The notes: generated by a model from the sequence alone, not told the origin. A DNA stretch of 64,000 bases from UBA6912 sp963792895 (GCA_963792895.1 CAWBYA010000004.1:186001-250000), one strand, 5' to 3'; numbered from the stretch's first letter, positions 34,108 through 43,413 are shown. Numbers and translations: made by a program.

Positions 34108-36120
34108 ATGACTCAGCCGACGGGCGCGTCTGCACACACAATCTTCGATCGTCGGGGACCCGCCGCCTTCATGGTCGCGTCCCTCGCCATCGGCGTGCTG
34201 GTCGGTCTCGGAGCATCCGCCCTCGTCATCGGCGCCCACTTCATCGCGGACGTCGTCGGCAGTGTCGATGACGACGGGGTGGGGCGGCTGATGCCGCTCT
34301 TTGCCGTGCCGCTCGGCCTCGTCGTTGCGTGGCTCATCGCACGGCGGTGGGGCCCGGGAATCGAAGGCGACGGCGTTCCCGAGACGATGGTCGGGATCTC
34401 GCTGCGAGGCGGATACCTGCCCGGCCGCATCGTCGGCGCCAAGCTCTCGGCAACGATGGCGACGCTGGGATTCGGGGGCTCGGCGGGACGGGAGGGCCCC
34501 ATCGTGCAGATCGGGGGCACGATCGGTTCGGTGCTTGCCCGTCGCACGCGCTTCGGAGAGGATCAGGTGCGCAGCCTGATCGCGGCCGGTGCGGGTGCAG
34601 GCATTGGTGCGAGCTTCAATGCTCCCATCGCCGGGATGCTCTTTGCGCTCGAGGTGATCCTCGGCAATTTCGCGATCCGGCACCTCAACGCAGTGGTCGT
34701 GGCCTCGGTGGCGGCGGCCGTCACAACGCGGCTGGCGATCGGCGAGGAACGGATCCTCTCGGCGCCGGCGCACACGCTTGGTTCTCCGACCGAGCTCATC
34801 TTGTACGCGGCGCTCGGCGTGCTCGCGGGGGTGGTCGCCGTCACGTTCCTTCGGTTTCTCGAGGCGCCTGAGCGAGCCGCCGCCCGGCTGGGAGGCGTGA
34901 GCCGCCCGCTGGTCGCCGGGCTGTTGATCGGAGCCGCCGGCATCATCGAGCCACGGGTGCTTGGCACGGGTCAGGACGTCGTGGCCCACCTGCTGCAGTT
35001 GCCGGCGGACAGTACCGAGCTCTGGTACGTGCTCCTTGCTCTCGTTGGCCTCAAGATCCTCGCTGTGACGCTCACGCTCAATGGCGGCGGGTCCGGCGGC
35101 GCGTTCATGCCGAGCCTCTTCCTCGGTGCCAACCTCGGTGCTGCCCTCGCCCTCGTCGTTCAGCCACTGTGGGGGCTGTCGACGCTGCAGCCCGGGGCGT
35201 TTGCCGTCGTCGGTATGGCGGCGGCCTTCGCCGGTGTTGCCCGAGCTCCGCTCACGTCCATCATCATCGTGTTCGAAATCACGGGCGACTACGGGCTCGT
35301 GCTGCCGCTGATGCTCGCAACGTCCGTCGCAACGATGCTCGCCGAGCGGCTGGAGCCGAACAGCGCCTACACGGCGCCACTGCGGAGGCGGGGTATCCAC
35401 CTGCCGACCCGGGAAGATGTCGACCTGCTCGACACGGTGACCGTTGCCGATGTGATGTCCGGACCGGACACGGTGTGTTCTCCCGACGTCACCGCAGCCG
35501 AGGCGAGCGCTCTCCTCGAGCGCACCCGGCACCACGGTATGCCGGTCGTGGAGGCCGGACACCTCGTCGGCATAGTGACCCTGTCCGATCTGGCGAAGGA
35601 GGGGGCGACAACGGTTGGCGACGTCATGACCCTCCGACCCATCACCGTGTCGCCCAGCCTCCCGGTGTCGGAGGCACTGGCGAGGATGGCCGCGCTCGAC
35701 GTGGGGAGGTTGCCGGTCGTTGCTGAAGATCGGCCGGATGTCCTCCTCGGCATGTTTCGCAGGGACAGCGCCGTTGTTGCGTACGAGCGGGCCCTCGGTG
35801 CAACAACCGATCGCCGCCTGTCACGTGAGCGTCACGATGTTCGCGCTGCACCGAGGACGGCGTTCTTCGAGATCTGGATACCGCATGGCTCGCCGGTCAA
35901 GGGACGCAACGTGCGAAGCGTGGTGTGGCCCGACGACGTGACGCTCGTGTCGATTCGCCGTGGCTCCTCAGTTCTCATCCCGCACGGCGATACGACCCTC
36001 GAACCGGGCGACACGGTCACTGCCTATGGCTCGGCAGGAGCGAAGGCGCGAATGGAGGCGATTCTCGGGGTCGGCGGCGGGGGGCGGCAGCCAAACGATG
36101 CGCACGCCGCCGGTCGCTGA
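34108..36120 (+). CDS. ClC chloride channel/transporter with CBS and TrkA-C domains
   Basis: A 670-residue ClC-family protein. The ion-path motifs are GSAGREGPIVQIGG (with the gating Glu of exchangers), GGGSGGAFMPSLFLG and an N-terminal GDGVPET-like segment. Two CBS domains follow (VADVMSGPDTVCSPD and VGDVMTLRPITVSPSLP), and a C-terminal RCK/TrkA-C-type domain (GSPVKGRNVRSVVW to EPGDTVTAYG). The gating Glu suggests Cl-/H+ exchange; the CBS and TrkA-C parts suggest nucleotide or ligand control. It stands alone with its own transcription unit. Confidence 0.9.
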   Translation: MTQPTGASAHTIFDRRGPAAFMVASLAIGVLVGLGASALVIGAHFIADVVGSVDDDGVGRLMPLFAVPLGLVVAWLIARRWGPGIEGDGVPETMVGISLRGGYLPGRIVGAKLSATMATLGFGGSAGREGPIVQIGGTIGSVLARRTRFGEDQVRSLIAAGAGAGIGASFNAPIAGMLFALEVILGNFAIRHLNAVVVASVAAAVTTRLAIGEERILSAPAHTLGSPTELILYAALGVLAGVVAVTFLRFLEAPERAAARLGGVSRPLVAGLLIGAAGIIEPRVLGTGQDVVAHLLQLPADSTELWYVLLALVGLKILAVTLTLNGGGSGGAFMPSLFLGANLGAALALVVQPLWGLSTLQPGAFAVVGMAAAFAGVARAPLTSIIIVFEITGDYGLVLPLMLATSVATMLAERLEPNSAYTAPLRRRGIHLPTREDVDLLDTVTVADVMSGPDTVCSPDVTAAEASALLERTRHHGMPVVEAGHLVGIVTLSDLAKEGATTVGDVMTLRPITVSPSLPVSEALARMAALDVGRLPVVAEDRPDVLLGMFRRDSAVVAYERALGATTDRRLSRERHDVRAAPRTAFFEIWIPHGSPVKGRNVRSVVWPDDVTLVSIRRGSSVLIPHGDTTLEPGDTVTAYGSAGAKARMEAILGVGGGGRQPNDAHAAGR

Positions 36121-36138
36121 CGGAGGTCGACGCCCGCC

Positions 36139-36360
36139 TCAGCGTGGGTGATCGACGGCGTGTGATGCGTGCGGGCGTCGCTCTTGTGATCCGCGGAGCG
36201 TGAGGAACGCACCAGCGGCGACGAGCAGTCCCCGGATGACCCAGCCCATCGTGACTCCCCACGAGTCGATCCACATCAGGATCGTGAACTCGCGGCCAAA
36301 CATCGACAGCAGGGCAGAGCCTGCGCCGAACATCAACAGATACCACCCGACTCTGGCCAT
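36139..36360 (-). CDS. Small two-segment membrane protein, unknown
   Basis: A 73-residue protein with two hydrophobic segments (WYLLMFGAGSALLSMFG and MGWVIRGLLVAAGAFLTL) and a basic, His-containing tail. AGGAG lies seven bases before ATG 36360, which supports a real gene. Convergent with the ClC gene, 18 bp between stops. Function unknown. Confidence 0.65.
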   Translation of the reverse strand: MARVGWYLLMFGAGSALLSMFGREFTILMWIDSWGVTMGWVIRGLLVAAGAFLTLRGSQERRPHASHAVDHPR

Positions 36361-36448
36361 CTTCTACTCCTACCACCGGTCCTACCAGATCTTGCCCGGG
36401 GAGAATACGGCGATTGCCGCATGCCGTGAATAGGACGGGCGTCTCTGT

Positions 36449-36679
36449 TTGGTGCGCTCCGGTTCCTGCGAGCGCGGCACGCCACCATCGTGTCCCAAAG
36501 CGGATGATCGCGCCGACGTACATCCGTCCGTCGAGACGACGGCGCCTGGCACGCTCGTGCGTCTGGTGGATGGACGGTTGCTGCCGGGCGGTTGGTCCGA
36601 CGACGAGACGCAGGGTCCGCCTACGGACCTCCTGCGCCGGCGTGGCGAGATCCGAGGTCGAGGTCGCACGATCGAGTGA
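36449..36679 (+). CDS. Doubtful small ORF upstream of mraZ
   Basis: A possible 76-residue frame with a plausible high-GC third position and a segment GTLVRLVDGRLLPGGWSDDE. No ribosome site, no family and no conserved start were found. It is the only candidate in the otherwise gene-free 36361-36790 stretch, which otherwise shows nothing recognisable. Confidence 0.25.
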   Translation: MVRSGSCERGTPPSCPKADDRADVHPSVETTAPGTLVRLVDGRLLPGGWSDDETQGPPTDLLRRRGEIRGRGRTIE

Positions 36680-36794
36680 CATCCCATGACCGAATCGGCG
36701 ACACGTTCGTGAAGTGGTGACGAAACCGTGACGCCTCACTGCTGGGTCGATCGCCTCATTCGGTGGCTGAGTGTGAGGAAGTGGGTCGAAGAGA

Positions 36795-36823
36795 TTGACA
36801 GGTGGCACGGAATGGGGCAAAGT
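36795..36823 (+). promoter_or_regulatory. Predicted mraZ (dcw cluster) promoter
   Basis: Perfect -35 TTGACA at 36795-36800, a 17-base spacer, and a weak -10 CAAAGT at 36818-36823. The MraZ boxes fill the spacer and -10 region, so bound MraZ would block polymerase. Confidence 0.55.
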
Positions 36824-36837
36824 GGGGCGCTGTGGGA
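36803..36837 (+). promoter_or_regulatory. MraZ operator: four TGGNN boxes with 10-bp period
   Basis: TGGCA (36803-36807), TGGGG (36813-36817), TGGGG (36823-36827) and TGGGA (36833-36837), each separated by exactly five bases. MraZ is known to bind direct TGGGN repeats with five-base spacers in its own promoter. The array ends 29 bp before the mraZ start. Confidence 0.85.
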
Positions 36838-36865
36838 GATGATGGCGTAACGGGGACCGTGTGGC

Positions 36866-37303
36866 GTGTTTCTTGGAGAGTTCGAACACTCGTTGGATGC
36901 GAAGGGACGGCTGGTGCTGCCCCGGAAGTTCCGCGACGAGCTCGAAGAGGATGGCTGCGTGCTCACCAAGGGGCAGGAGAGCTGCCTCTACGTCTTTTCG
37001 ATGGAGCAGTGGGAGGAGGAGGTTGCCCGCTTGCGCAGGCTGCCTCGCACCGACCGCCGCAACCGCAAGTACCAACGGTCGTTCTTCGCATCGGCGCTCG
37101 ACCAGACCCTCGACCGGCAAGGCCGCGTCCAGCTCCCCGACCGGCACCGAGAGTATGCCGGGCTGGGGAAGGACGTCACGGTGGTCGGTGCTCTGGACCG
37201 GATCGAGATCTGGTCCAGGGAAGCCTGGGCCGCCGAGGCGACCGAGGCAGACGAGTACTACAGCGGTATCGAGGAAGTGCTCAGCGAGGACGGTGGCATC
37301 TGA
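36866..37303 (+). CDS. mraZ: MraZ, transcriptional regulator of the dcw cluster
   Basis: AbrB-fold DNA-binding protein of 145 residues that forms ring oligomers. It has the two repeats of the family: FLGEFEHSLDAKGRLVLPRK and ASALDQTLDRQGRVQLPDRH, with DAKGR/DRQGR signatures. GTG 36866 gives the normal start MFLGEFEHS. It lies directly behind its own predicted operator, so autoregulation of the whole cluster is likely. The acidic tail is slightly long (EADEYYSGIEEVLSEDGGI). Confidence 0.95.
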   Translation: MFLGEFEHSLDAKGRLVLPRKFRDELEEDGCVLTKGQESCLYVFSMEQWEEEVARLRRLPRTDRRNRKYQRSFFASALDQTLDRQGRVQLPDRHREYAGLGKDVTVVGALDRIEIWSREAWAAEATEADEYYSGIEEVLSEDGGI

Positions 37304-37341
37304 TGTCGCTCGTTCCCGCACTCGCGACGACGATGTCTGGC

Positions 37342-37430
37342 CCATGGTCAGCCTCCCGGATGCCAATTGGGAGGCCCCTTACTCCGCCCGCTTCCAGGTT
37401 GGCGCCAGCGCTCCGGGAGGCTGACCATGG
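37342..37430 (+). promoter_or_regulatory. Long inverted repeat masking the rsmH ribosome site and ATG
   Basis: Perfect 19-bp arms at 37342-37360 and 37412-37430, separated by 51 bases. The right arm contains the GGGAGG ribosome site and the rsmH ATG (37427). Beyond one C-C mismatch, five further pairs (one G-U) extend the stem outwards. The left arm's GCCTCCC (37351-37357) also matches a nearer GGGAGGC at 37369-37375, giving a rival local hairpin that would leave the ribosome site free. Confidence 0.75.
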
Positions 37431-38410
37431 CTCAGACACCACCATCGACGACGCCCTCCGGCCCCTATCACCTCCCCGTGATGGTGGCCGAAGTGGTGGA
37501 GCAGCTCGCCCCGATCAGGTCCGGACTGGTGATCGATGCGACCTTTGGCGGGGGCGGGCACACCGCAGCGTTGCTCGCAGCGCTCCCGGACGTGTACGTC
37601 CTCGCACTCGACCGGGACCCCGACGCGACGTCACGGGTCCCGGTCGGGACCAGGACGCGTCTCGTGACGGCCAACTTCGGCGAAATGGCTCGGGTGCTCG
37701 ACGACCCGGCAGTGGTTCGGTGGCTCTATGAACATGGTGCACACGATCAGGACGGCAGCGACGTGGCTGGCGTGCTATTCGACCTTGGCGTTTCGTCCCA
37801 CCAGTTGGATGAGGCCGGGCGAGGATTCTCGTATCGCCAGGCAGGTCCGCTCGATATGCGCATGGGGCCGGACGCGGCGCACAGCGCTGCGGACATCGTC
37901 AATGGATTCGACGTCGGCGAACTCACTCGCATCTTCCGGCGCTACGGCGAGGAGCCGCTGGCGCACCGCATCGCCGAGCACCTCGTGCGACGTCGCCCGT
38001 TCACGACGACCGATGAGCTCGCTGCGGTCGTTGCCGAGGCCGTACCCGCTGCGGCGCGCCGTCGCCGCCATCCGGCACGCCGCGTCTTCCAGGCCATCCG
38101 GATCGCCGTCAACGACGAGCTCACCGCTGTCGCCGATGGTCTCGACGCTGCCATCGCACGACTTCGACCCGGCGGGAGAGTCGTCGTGATCGCGTACCAC
38201 TCGCTCGAGGACAGGATCGTGAAGCGTCGCTTCGTCGCAGGCGCAACCGGCTGTGTGTGCCCGCCCGAGCTTCCCGTCTGTGCATGCGATCACGTCGCCG
38301 AGCTGCGCCGTCTCACCCGCTCTCCGCTGCGCCCCACCGAGCTCGAAGTGGCGGAGAACCCCCGAGCGCGCAGTGCACGGCTCCGGGCCGCCGAGAAGGT
38401 GAGGGCATGA
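37427..38410 (+). CDS. rsmH: 16S rRNA (cytosine-1402-N4) methyltransferase
   Basis: SAM-dependent methyltransferase (MraW) of 327 residues acting on the ribosomal P site. SAM-binding loop IDATFGGGGHTAALL, acidic residue in LALDRDPDA, the LFDLGVSSHQLD motif, YRQAGPLDMRM, and VIAYHSLEDRIVKRRF near the end. A Cys cluster (CVCPPELPVCACD) in the C-terminal part is common in the family. ATG 37427 follows GGGAGG. The start lies inside the right arm of the long inverted repeat. Overlaps ftsL as ATGA. Confidence 0.95.
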   Translation: MAQTPPSTTPSGPYHLPVMVAEVVEQLAPIRSGLVIDATFGGGGHTAALLAALPDVYVLALDRDPDATSRVPVGTRTRLVTANFGEMARVLDDPAVVRWLYEHGAHDQDGSDVAGVLFDLGVSSHQLDEAGRGFSYRQAGPLDMRMGPDAAHSAADIVNGFDVGELTRIFRRYGEEPLAHRIAEHLVRRRPFTTTDELAAVVAEAVPAAARRRRHPARRVFQAIRIAVNDELTAVADGLDAAIARLRPGGRVVVIAYHSLEDRIVKRRFVAGATGCVCPPELPVCACDHVAELRRLTRSPLRPTELEVAENPRARSARLRAAEKVRA

Positions 38411-38820
38411 CAGCAACGGCGCACCCATCCCCGCTGCGCTCGCTGCCGCTGTCTGCGGCGACTCCGCAACGCCGCGCCCAGCCGCACCGCGGCCGGCTTC
38501 GGCCCTGGGCGCTGTTCGTGGCGATTGTCGTCCTGGCGTTCTTCGGACTCACGTACAGCCGCATCTCGCTCGACCGCTCGGCGTTCGTCCTCGACACGCT
38601 GGACGAACAGATCGCCGTCGCGGAGGCCGCTCACTTCGATCTGCGCGTCCAGGTTGCCGAGTTGCGGGATCCGCAGCGGATCGCCGAGGCGGCGGCCGAT
38701 CTCGGCATGGTCTTCCCCGGGCGCCGAGTCGACCTCGCCGTAGAACGCGTGGGCGGAGCGGACCTCGACCCGGAGTACCGATGGGCACAGCTCCGCGCCT
38801 TGCTCGGAGCACAGCCATGA
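38407..38820 (+). CDS. ftsL: FtsL-like septum protein
   Basis: Bitopic division protein of 137 residues: a basic cytoplasmic N-terminus (RRAQPHRGRLRPW), one membrane helix (ALFVAIVVLAFFGLTYS), then a coiled coil (LDTLDEQIAVAEAAHFDLRV) ending in the PQRIAEAAADLGMVFP segment typical of FtsL/DivIC proteins. Weak sequence identity is normal; position between rsmH and ftsI makes the call firm. It acts in the FtsQLB subcomplex. Confidence 0.85.
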   Translation: MTATAHPSPLRSLPLSAATPQRRAQPHRGRLRPWALFVAIVVLAFFGLTYSRISLDRSAFVLDTLDEQIAVAEAAHFDLRVQVAELRDPQRIAEAAADLGMVFPGRRVDLAVERVGGADLDPEYRWAQLRALLGAQP

Positions 38821-38877
38821 GCCGGCGCATGGCGGGGCGGCGACGTCACCCTTCAGTGCGTCCGCCCGGAGGCTGAC

Positions 38878-40623
38878 ATGCGGCGGCGGCAAGGCAGGGG
38901 CCGCAACGCCAGAGTGCTCGTGGTAGGCGCCGTCCTCGTGGTCGGCTGGTTCGGTCTCGGCTACCGGCTCTTCCAGGTCCAGGCGATCGATGCGGAAACA
39001 TATGCCGCCGACGGTCTCGACCAACGCGTCCGTCACGAAGACCTCCCAGCGGATCGGGGCACGATCTACGACCGTGACGGCGTTGAACTTGCTGTGACCG
39101 TTGATGCAGTGACCATCACCGCCAACCCCAGCCAGGTGGAGGACCCCACGATCGCCGCGTCGGTCCTCGCCCCGGTCCTTGGGGTCGACATGGACACCCT
39201 GCGAGAGCGTCTCTCCGGTGACGGGCAATTCGCCTACGTTGCACGAGCCGTCGACTCGGAGGTCGGCGATCGCGCCGCCGCCCTGGTGGACCAGCTCGGG
39301 CTCACGGGCATCTCCTTCGGCACCGAGCCGCGCCGCACGTACCCCGCGGGTTCGCTCGCCGCACAGCTCGTCGGGTTCGTCAGGTCGGACGACACCCAGG
39401 AGGGTCTCGAAGGGCTCGAGTTTGCGTTCGATGATGCCCTCACCGGCACGCCGGGCACGCAGATCGTGGAACGCGACCACTACGGCACGCCCATCCCGCA
39501 GGGCGAGCTGCTGATCGAGCCCGCCGTTCCGGGCGCAGACATCGTGCTGACGATCGACCGCAGCATCCAGTACGCGGCGGAGCAGGCGCTTGCGGCGGCG
39601 CTCCCCGCAACGGGGGCGGCAGGCGGCACCGTCATCGTGCTCGACGTCGACACCGGAGAAGTGCTCGCCATGGCCACGGCTCCGGGCTTCGACCCGAACG
39701 ACCGCAGTGGGGCCTCACCGGAGCTGTATCGCAACCGTGCGATCACGGACCTGTACGAGCCGGGCTCGACACTCAAGGTCGTCACGATCGCTGCTGCGCT
39801 CGACATGGGCATCGTTGCCCCGTCGACGCGTCTCGACGTCCCGCCCGACCTGCTGATCCACGACAAGACGTACACGGATGTGGGTCGAGAACGGACCGAA
39901 GAGATGAGTGTCGCCGAGATCGTCGCCAAGTCGTCGAATGTCGGCACGATCATGGTGCAGAGCCTCCTCGGCAACGCCGATCACTACGAGTACCTGCGTC
40001 GGTTCGGTCTTGGCTCTTCGACGGGCACGGGGCTGCCGGGCGAGGCAGGCGGAACGCTCCACCCCGCCGCCAGCTGGTGCGAGACCACATGCGGTCCATC
40101 CACCGCAATCGGGTATCGCGTCGACGTGACACCGCTCCAGATGGCGTCCGTGTTCGCCGCGATCGCCAACGATGGCGTATGGGTCGAACCTCACGTCGTG
40201 AGGGAGATCATCGACGGGAACGGCAACCGGACCACACCCGACCGGGTCGAGCGTCCCGTGGTGTCCACCCGCACCGCGGAGACCATGCGGCTCCTGCTCC
40301 AGGGCGTCGTCGACATCGGCACGGGCACGAGAGCGGCAGTCGAGGGCTACACCGTCGGTGGCAAGACCGGCACGACGGAGAAGCTGATACCTGGAGTCGG
40401 TTACTCGCCGACAGACCGCATTGCGAGCTTCATCGGCATCGCTCCCATCGATCGTCCTGAGATCGTCGTGGCCGTCGTGCTCGACTCTCCCCACGGTGAG
40501 GTGTTCGACGAGGACGGAGCGCCGACCAAGCTCGAATATGGCGGCGTATCGGCCGCACCCGTGTTCGCAGAGGTGGTGGAGGCTGCACTTCATCAGCTCG
40601 GGGTTGCGCCGGATGGCGGCTGA
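38878..40623 (+). CDS. ftsI: Septal peptidoglycan transpeptidase (PBP3)
   Basis: Class B penicillin-binding protein of 581 residues that crosslinks septal peptidoglycan. One N-terminal helix (ARVLVVGAVLVVGWFGLGY), the pedestal domain starting RHEDLPADRGTIYDRDG, and the transpeptidase with SxxK in YEPGSTLKVVT, SxN in KSSNVGTIM and KTG in GGKTGTTEK. Ribosome site CGGAGG is followed by CTGAC and ATG, nearly the same as at rsmH. There is no PASTA domain. Confidence 0.95.
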   Translation: MRRRQGRGRNARVLVVGAVLVVGWFGLGYRLFQVQAIDAETYAADGLDQRVRHEDLPADRGTIYDRDGVELAVTVDAVTITANPSQVEDPTIAASVLAPVLGVDMDTLRERLSGDGQFAYVARAVDSEVGDRAAALVDQLGLTGISFGTEPRRTYPAGSLAAQLVGFVRSDDTQEGLEGLEFAFDDALTGTPGTQIVERDHYGTPIPQGELLIEPAVPGADIVLTIDRSIQYAAEQALAAALPATGAAGGTVIVLDVDTGEVLAMATAPGFDPNDRSGASPELYRNRAITDLYEPGSTLKVVTIAAALDMGIVAPSTRLDVPPDLLIHDKTYTDVGRERTEEMSVAEIVAKSSNVGTIMVQSLLGNADHYEYLRRFGLGSSTGTGLPGEAGGTLHPAASWCETTCGPSTAIGYRVDVTPLQMASVFAAIANDGVWVEPHVVREIIDGNGNRTTPDRVERPVVSTRTAETMRLLLQGVVDIGTGTRAAVEGYTVGGKTGTTEKLIPGVGYSPTDRIASFIGIAPIDRPEIVVAVVLDSPHGEVFDEDGAPTKLEYGGVSAAPVFAEVVEAALHQLGVAPDGG

Positions 40624-42091
40624 GCCGGTCACGCTCAGCCGTCTCGCGACCGTCGCCGCCCGCACCCAGACGGTTCGCCTGATCGGTGGCGATACGGCAA
40701 TCCGCGACATGGAGCACGACTCGCGTCGCGTCGCTGCCGGCACCGCCTTCGTGGCGATTCCCGGCTCGACCGCCGACGGCCACGACTTTGCGCCTGCTGC
40801 GGCTGGGCGAGGGGCTGCGGCGCTCATCGTCGAGCGCCCGCTGGACATCGAGGTCCCCCAACTGGTCGTGGAGCAGGTTCGGCCGCTGATGGCAGTGCTC
40901 GCCGCCGAGGTCCACGGGCATCCCTCGGCGTTGCTCACCGTGGTTGGCGTCACCGGCACCAACGGGAAGACAACGGTGACCCACATGCTCGAGGCCATGG
41001 CCGGGGCTGCCGGTATGCGCACCGGCCTCATCGGAACGGTTGGTGCGCGGGTGGCGGGCCGGTCTGTTGCGCTTGGTCGCACGACACCAGAAGCCACCGA
41101 GCTTCAGCGCCTGCTGCACGAGATGGTCGATGCGGGGGTCGAGGTGGTCGCCATGGAGGTCTCGTCACACGCGCTGGCCATCGGCAGAGCCGATGAGATC
41201 GCGTTCGACGTGGCTGCCTTCACGAATCTGTCGCAAGATCATCTCGACTTCCACCACGACATGGACGCCTACTACCGAGCCAAACGATCGCTCTTCGTGC
41301 CCGAGCGGGCGGCCGTGGCCGTGGTGTTCGTGGACGATGCTTGGGGAGCGCGCCTGGCGGGCGAGATCACGCTCCCCACCTGGCGGGTCGGCTTTGCACC
41401 GGATCGGGACGTCCGAGCCGTCAGCGTGGCCGCAACCGCGGCCGGGACAACACTCGAGATCGAGGGCCCTGCGGGCAGATTCACCGCCGCAACCCGTCTC
41501 GCCGGCGGCTTCAACGCCGCCAATGCCCTGGTCGCGGCAGCCTGCGCCATGGCCGTCGGCATCGCCCCGGACGCCATCGGACGTGGTCTCGCCGAGATGC
41601 CGCCGGTACCGGGACGCTTCGAGTCCGTTGACGAGGGGCAGGCGTTCGCCGTGATCGTCGACTATGCCCACACGCCGGATGCCATTGCCATCGTCGTCGA
41701 CGCGGTCAGGCCACTCACCGACGGCAGAGTGATTGCAGTCGGGGGCGCAGGAGGCGACCGTGATCGCGCGAAGCGGCCATTGATGGGTGCGGCGCTCGCA
41801 GGCGCCGACTTGGCGGTGGTGACATCCGACAACCCGAGGTCGGAGGACCGTAGGGCGATCGCCGACGACGTGATACGCGGTGTCCCCGCCGGCAGGGAGG
41901 TTGTCGTCGAGCTCGACCGGCGGGCCGCGATCCGTACCGCAATGGATGCCGCCGGCCCAGGCGACATCGTGCTGATTCTCGGCAAGGGACACGAGACCGG
42001 GCAGCTGGTAGGTGCGACCCGCATACCGTTCGACGACCGCGAGGTCGCCGCTGAGGAGTTGCGACGCCTGCACGAACGGGAGGCGCGGTGA
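40613..42091 (+). CDS. murE: UDP-MurNAc-tripeptide synthetase (meso-DAP adding)
   Basis: Cytoplasmic Mur ligase of 492 residues. ATP loop VTGTNGKTTVTHML, carbamylated-Lys region FHHDMDAYYRAKRSLF, and TSDNPRSED, the DNPR signature that selects meso-diaminopimelate. C-terminal GKGHETGQ is intact. ATG 40613 overlaps the ftsI end by 11 bp. The stop overlaps murF (GTGA). Confidence 0.94.
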   Translation: MAAEPVTLSRLATVAARTQTVRLIGGDTAIRDMEHDSRRVAAGTAFVAIPGSTADGHDFAPAAAGRGAAALIVERPLDIEVPQLVVEQVRPLMAVLAAEVHGHPSALLTVVGVTGTNGKTTVTHMLEAMAGAAGMRTGLIGTVGARVAGRSVALGRTTPEATELQRLLHEMVDAGVEVVAMEVSSHALAIGRADEIAFDVAAFTNLSQDHLDFHHDMDAYYRAKRSLFVPERAAVAVVFVDDAWGARLAGEITLPTWRVGFAPDRDVRAVSVAATAAGTTLEIEGPAGRFTAATRLAGGFNAANALVAAACAMAVGIAPDAIGRGLAEMPPVPGRFESVDEGQAFAVIVDYAHTPDAIAIVVDAVRPLTDGRVIAVGGAGGDRDRAKRPLMGAALAGADLAVVTSDNPRSEDRRAIADDVIRGVPAGREVVVELDRRAAIRTAMDAAGPGDIVLILGKGHETGQLVGATRIPFDDREVAAEELRRLHEREAR

Positions 42092-43413
42092 GTATCGCCT
42101 GGACCACCGCCATGGTCGCTGCCGGTCTGGGGGGCCGCCTCGTGGGTGACGGCTCGGCGAGGCTGACCGACGTTGCCGTCGACTCGAGGCTTGTGAGGCC
42201 GGCCACGCTCTTCGTCGCCATGCACGGCGAGCACGCCGACGGCCATGACTTCGTTTCCGCTGCGCTCGGCGCCGGCGCCGGCGCCGTCGTGGTCGACCGA
42301 CCGGTCGACGCCGTGCCTCGCATCGAGGTGAGCGACACGGCGACTGCGCTGCGCAACCTGGCCGCGATGCGGCGGAACGAGATCAATGCCCCGGTGGTGG
42401 CCGTGACCGGCTCGACCGGGAAGACCTCCACGAAGGACCTGCTCGCCCATGCCCTCCCAGGTGCGGCGGCTTCTCCCAAGTCCTACAACAACGAGGTTGG
42501 CGTGCCGCTCACCATCCTCGGCGCACCAGACGCCGACTACCTCGTCGTCGAAGTCGGTTCGCGGGGCGTAGGCCACATCACGTGGCTCATGCCGGCAGTA
42601 CGACCCGATGTGTCGATCATCACGAACCTCGGTGTGGTGCACCTGGAGACGTTCGGCACGACCGATGCCCTCGCAGACGCCAAGTGGGAGCTCGTCGCCG
42701 GGCTCGGCCCCGGCGGGACGGCGGTCCTCCCCGTCGACGAGCCACGGCTGCGCAGGCCGCATGAGGGAGACACGCTGACGTTCGGACGCGAGGTCGATGC
42801 CGACGTTGGCGCTGCGGAGGTGATCGTCGACGACACCGGATGTCCCACCTTCACGCTCGTCACCCCGCACGGCAACGCCAGGGTGCATCTCCAGCTGGCG
42901 GGCGAGCACCAAGTGCTCAACGCTGCGGCCGCGACCGCCGCGGGGCTTGCCGTCGGGGTCGATCTGGCGACGCTCGCCTCCGGACTCGAGCAGGCGGAGG
43001 GTTCGGCGTGGCGAATGGAAATCCACCACGGTCGGTACACGGTCGTCAATGATGCCTACAACGCCAACCCAACGTCGGTACGCGCTGCCTTGCGCACGGT
43101 GGCTGCGCTTCCGGGCCGGCATATCGCCGTGCTTGGAAAGATGGCCGAACTGGGGTCGGTGGAGGCGGAGGAGCATCGGCGCATGGGCGCCGAGGCGCGA
43201 GAGTTGGGGTATGCAGCTGTGCTGACGGTGGGAGACGACCCGGGATTTGCCGAGGGTGCGGGCGATCTGGCGCGCTCTGCCGCCGACCAGCAGGAAGCGC
43301 TCGAGATGCTGTCGACACTGGTGCGTCCCGGCGACGTCGTCTTGGTGAAGGCATCTCGGGCGATCGGGCTCGAGGCACTGGCCGAGGCGCTGCGGATGGA
43401 GGCCGACGCGTGA
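42088..43413 (+). CDS. murF: UDP-MurNAc-tripeptide:D-Ala-D-Ala ligase
   Basis: Adds D-Ala-D-Ala to the stem peptide. 441 residues with N-terminal VDSRLVRPATLFVAMHGEHA, ATP loop VTGSTGKTSTKD, SYNNEVGVPLT and NDAYNANPTSVRAAL of the C-terminal domain. GTG start overlapping murE (GTGA); the stop overlaps the GTG of mraY. No defects. Confidence 0.94.
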   Translation: MSIAWTTAMVAAGLGGRLVGDGSARLTDVAVDSRLVRPATLFVAMHGEHADGHDFVSAALGAGAGAVVVDRPVDAVPRIEVSDTATALRNLAAMRRNEINAPVVAVTGSTGKTSTKDLLAHALPGAAASPKSYNNEVGVPLTILGAPDADYLVVEVGSRGVGHITWLMPAVRPDVSIITNLGVVHLETFGTTDALADAKWELVAGLGPGGTAVLPVDEPRLRRPHEGDTLTFGREVDADVGAAEVIVDDTGCPTFTLVTPHGNARVHLQLAGEHQVLNAAAATAAGLAVGVDLATLASGLEQAEGSAWRMEIHHGRYTVVNDAYNANPTSVRAALRTVAALPGRHIAVLGKMAELGSVEAEEHRRMGAEARELGYAAVLTVGDDPGFAEGAGDLARSAADQQEALEMLSTLVRPGDVVLVKASRAIGLEALAEALRMEADA

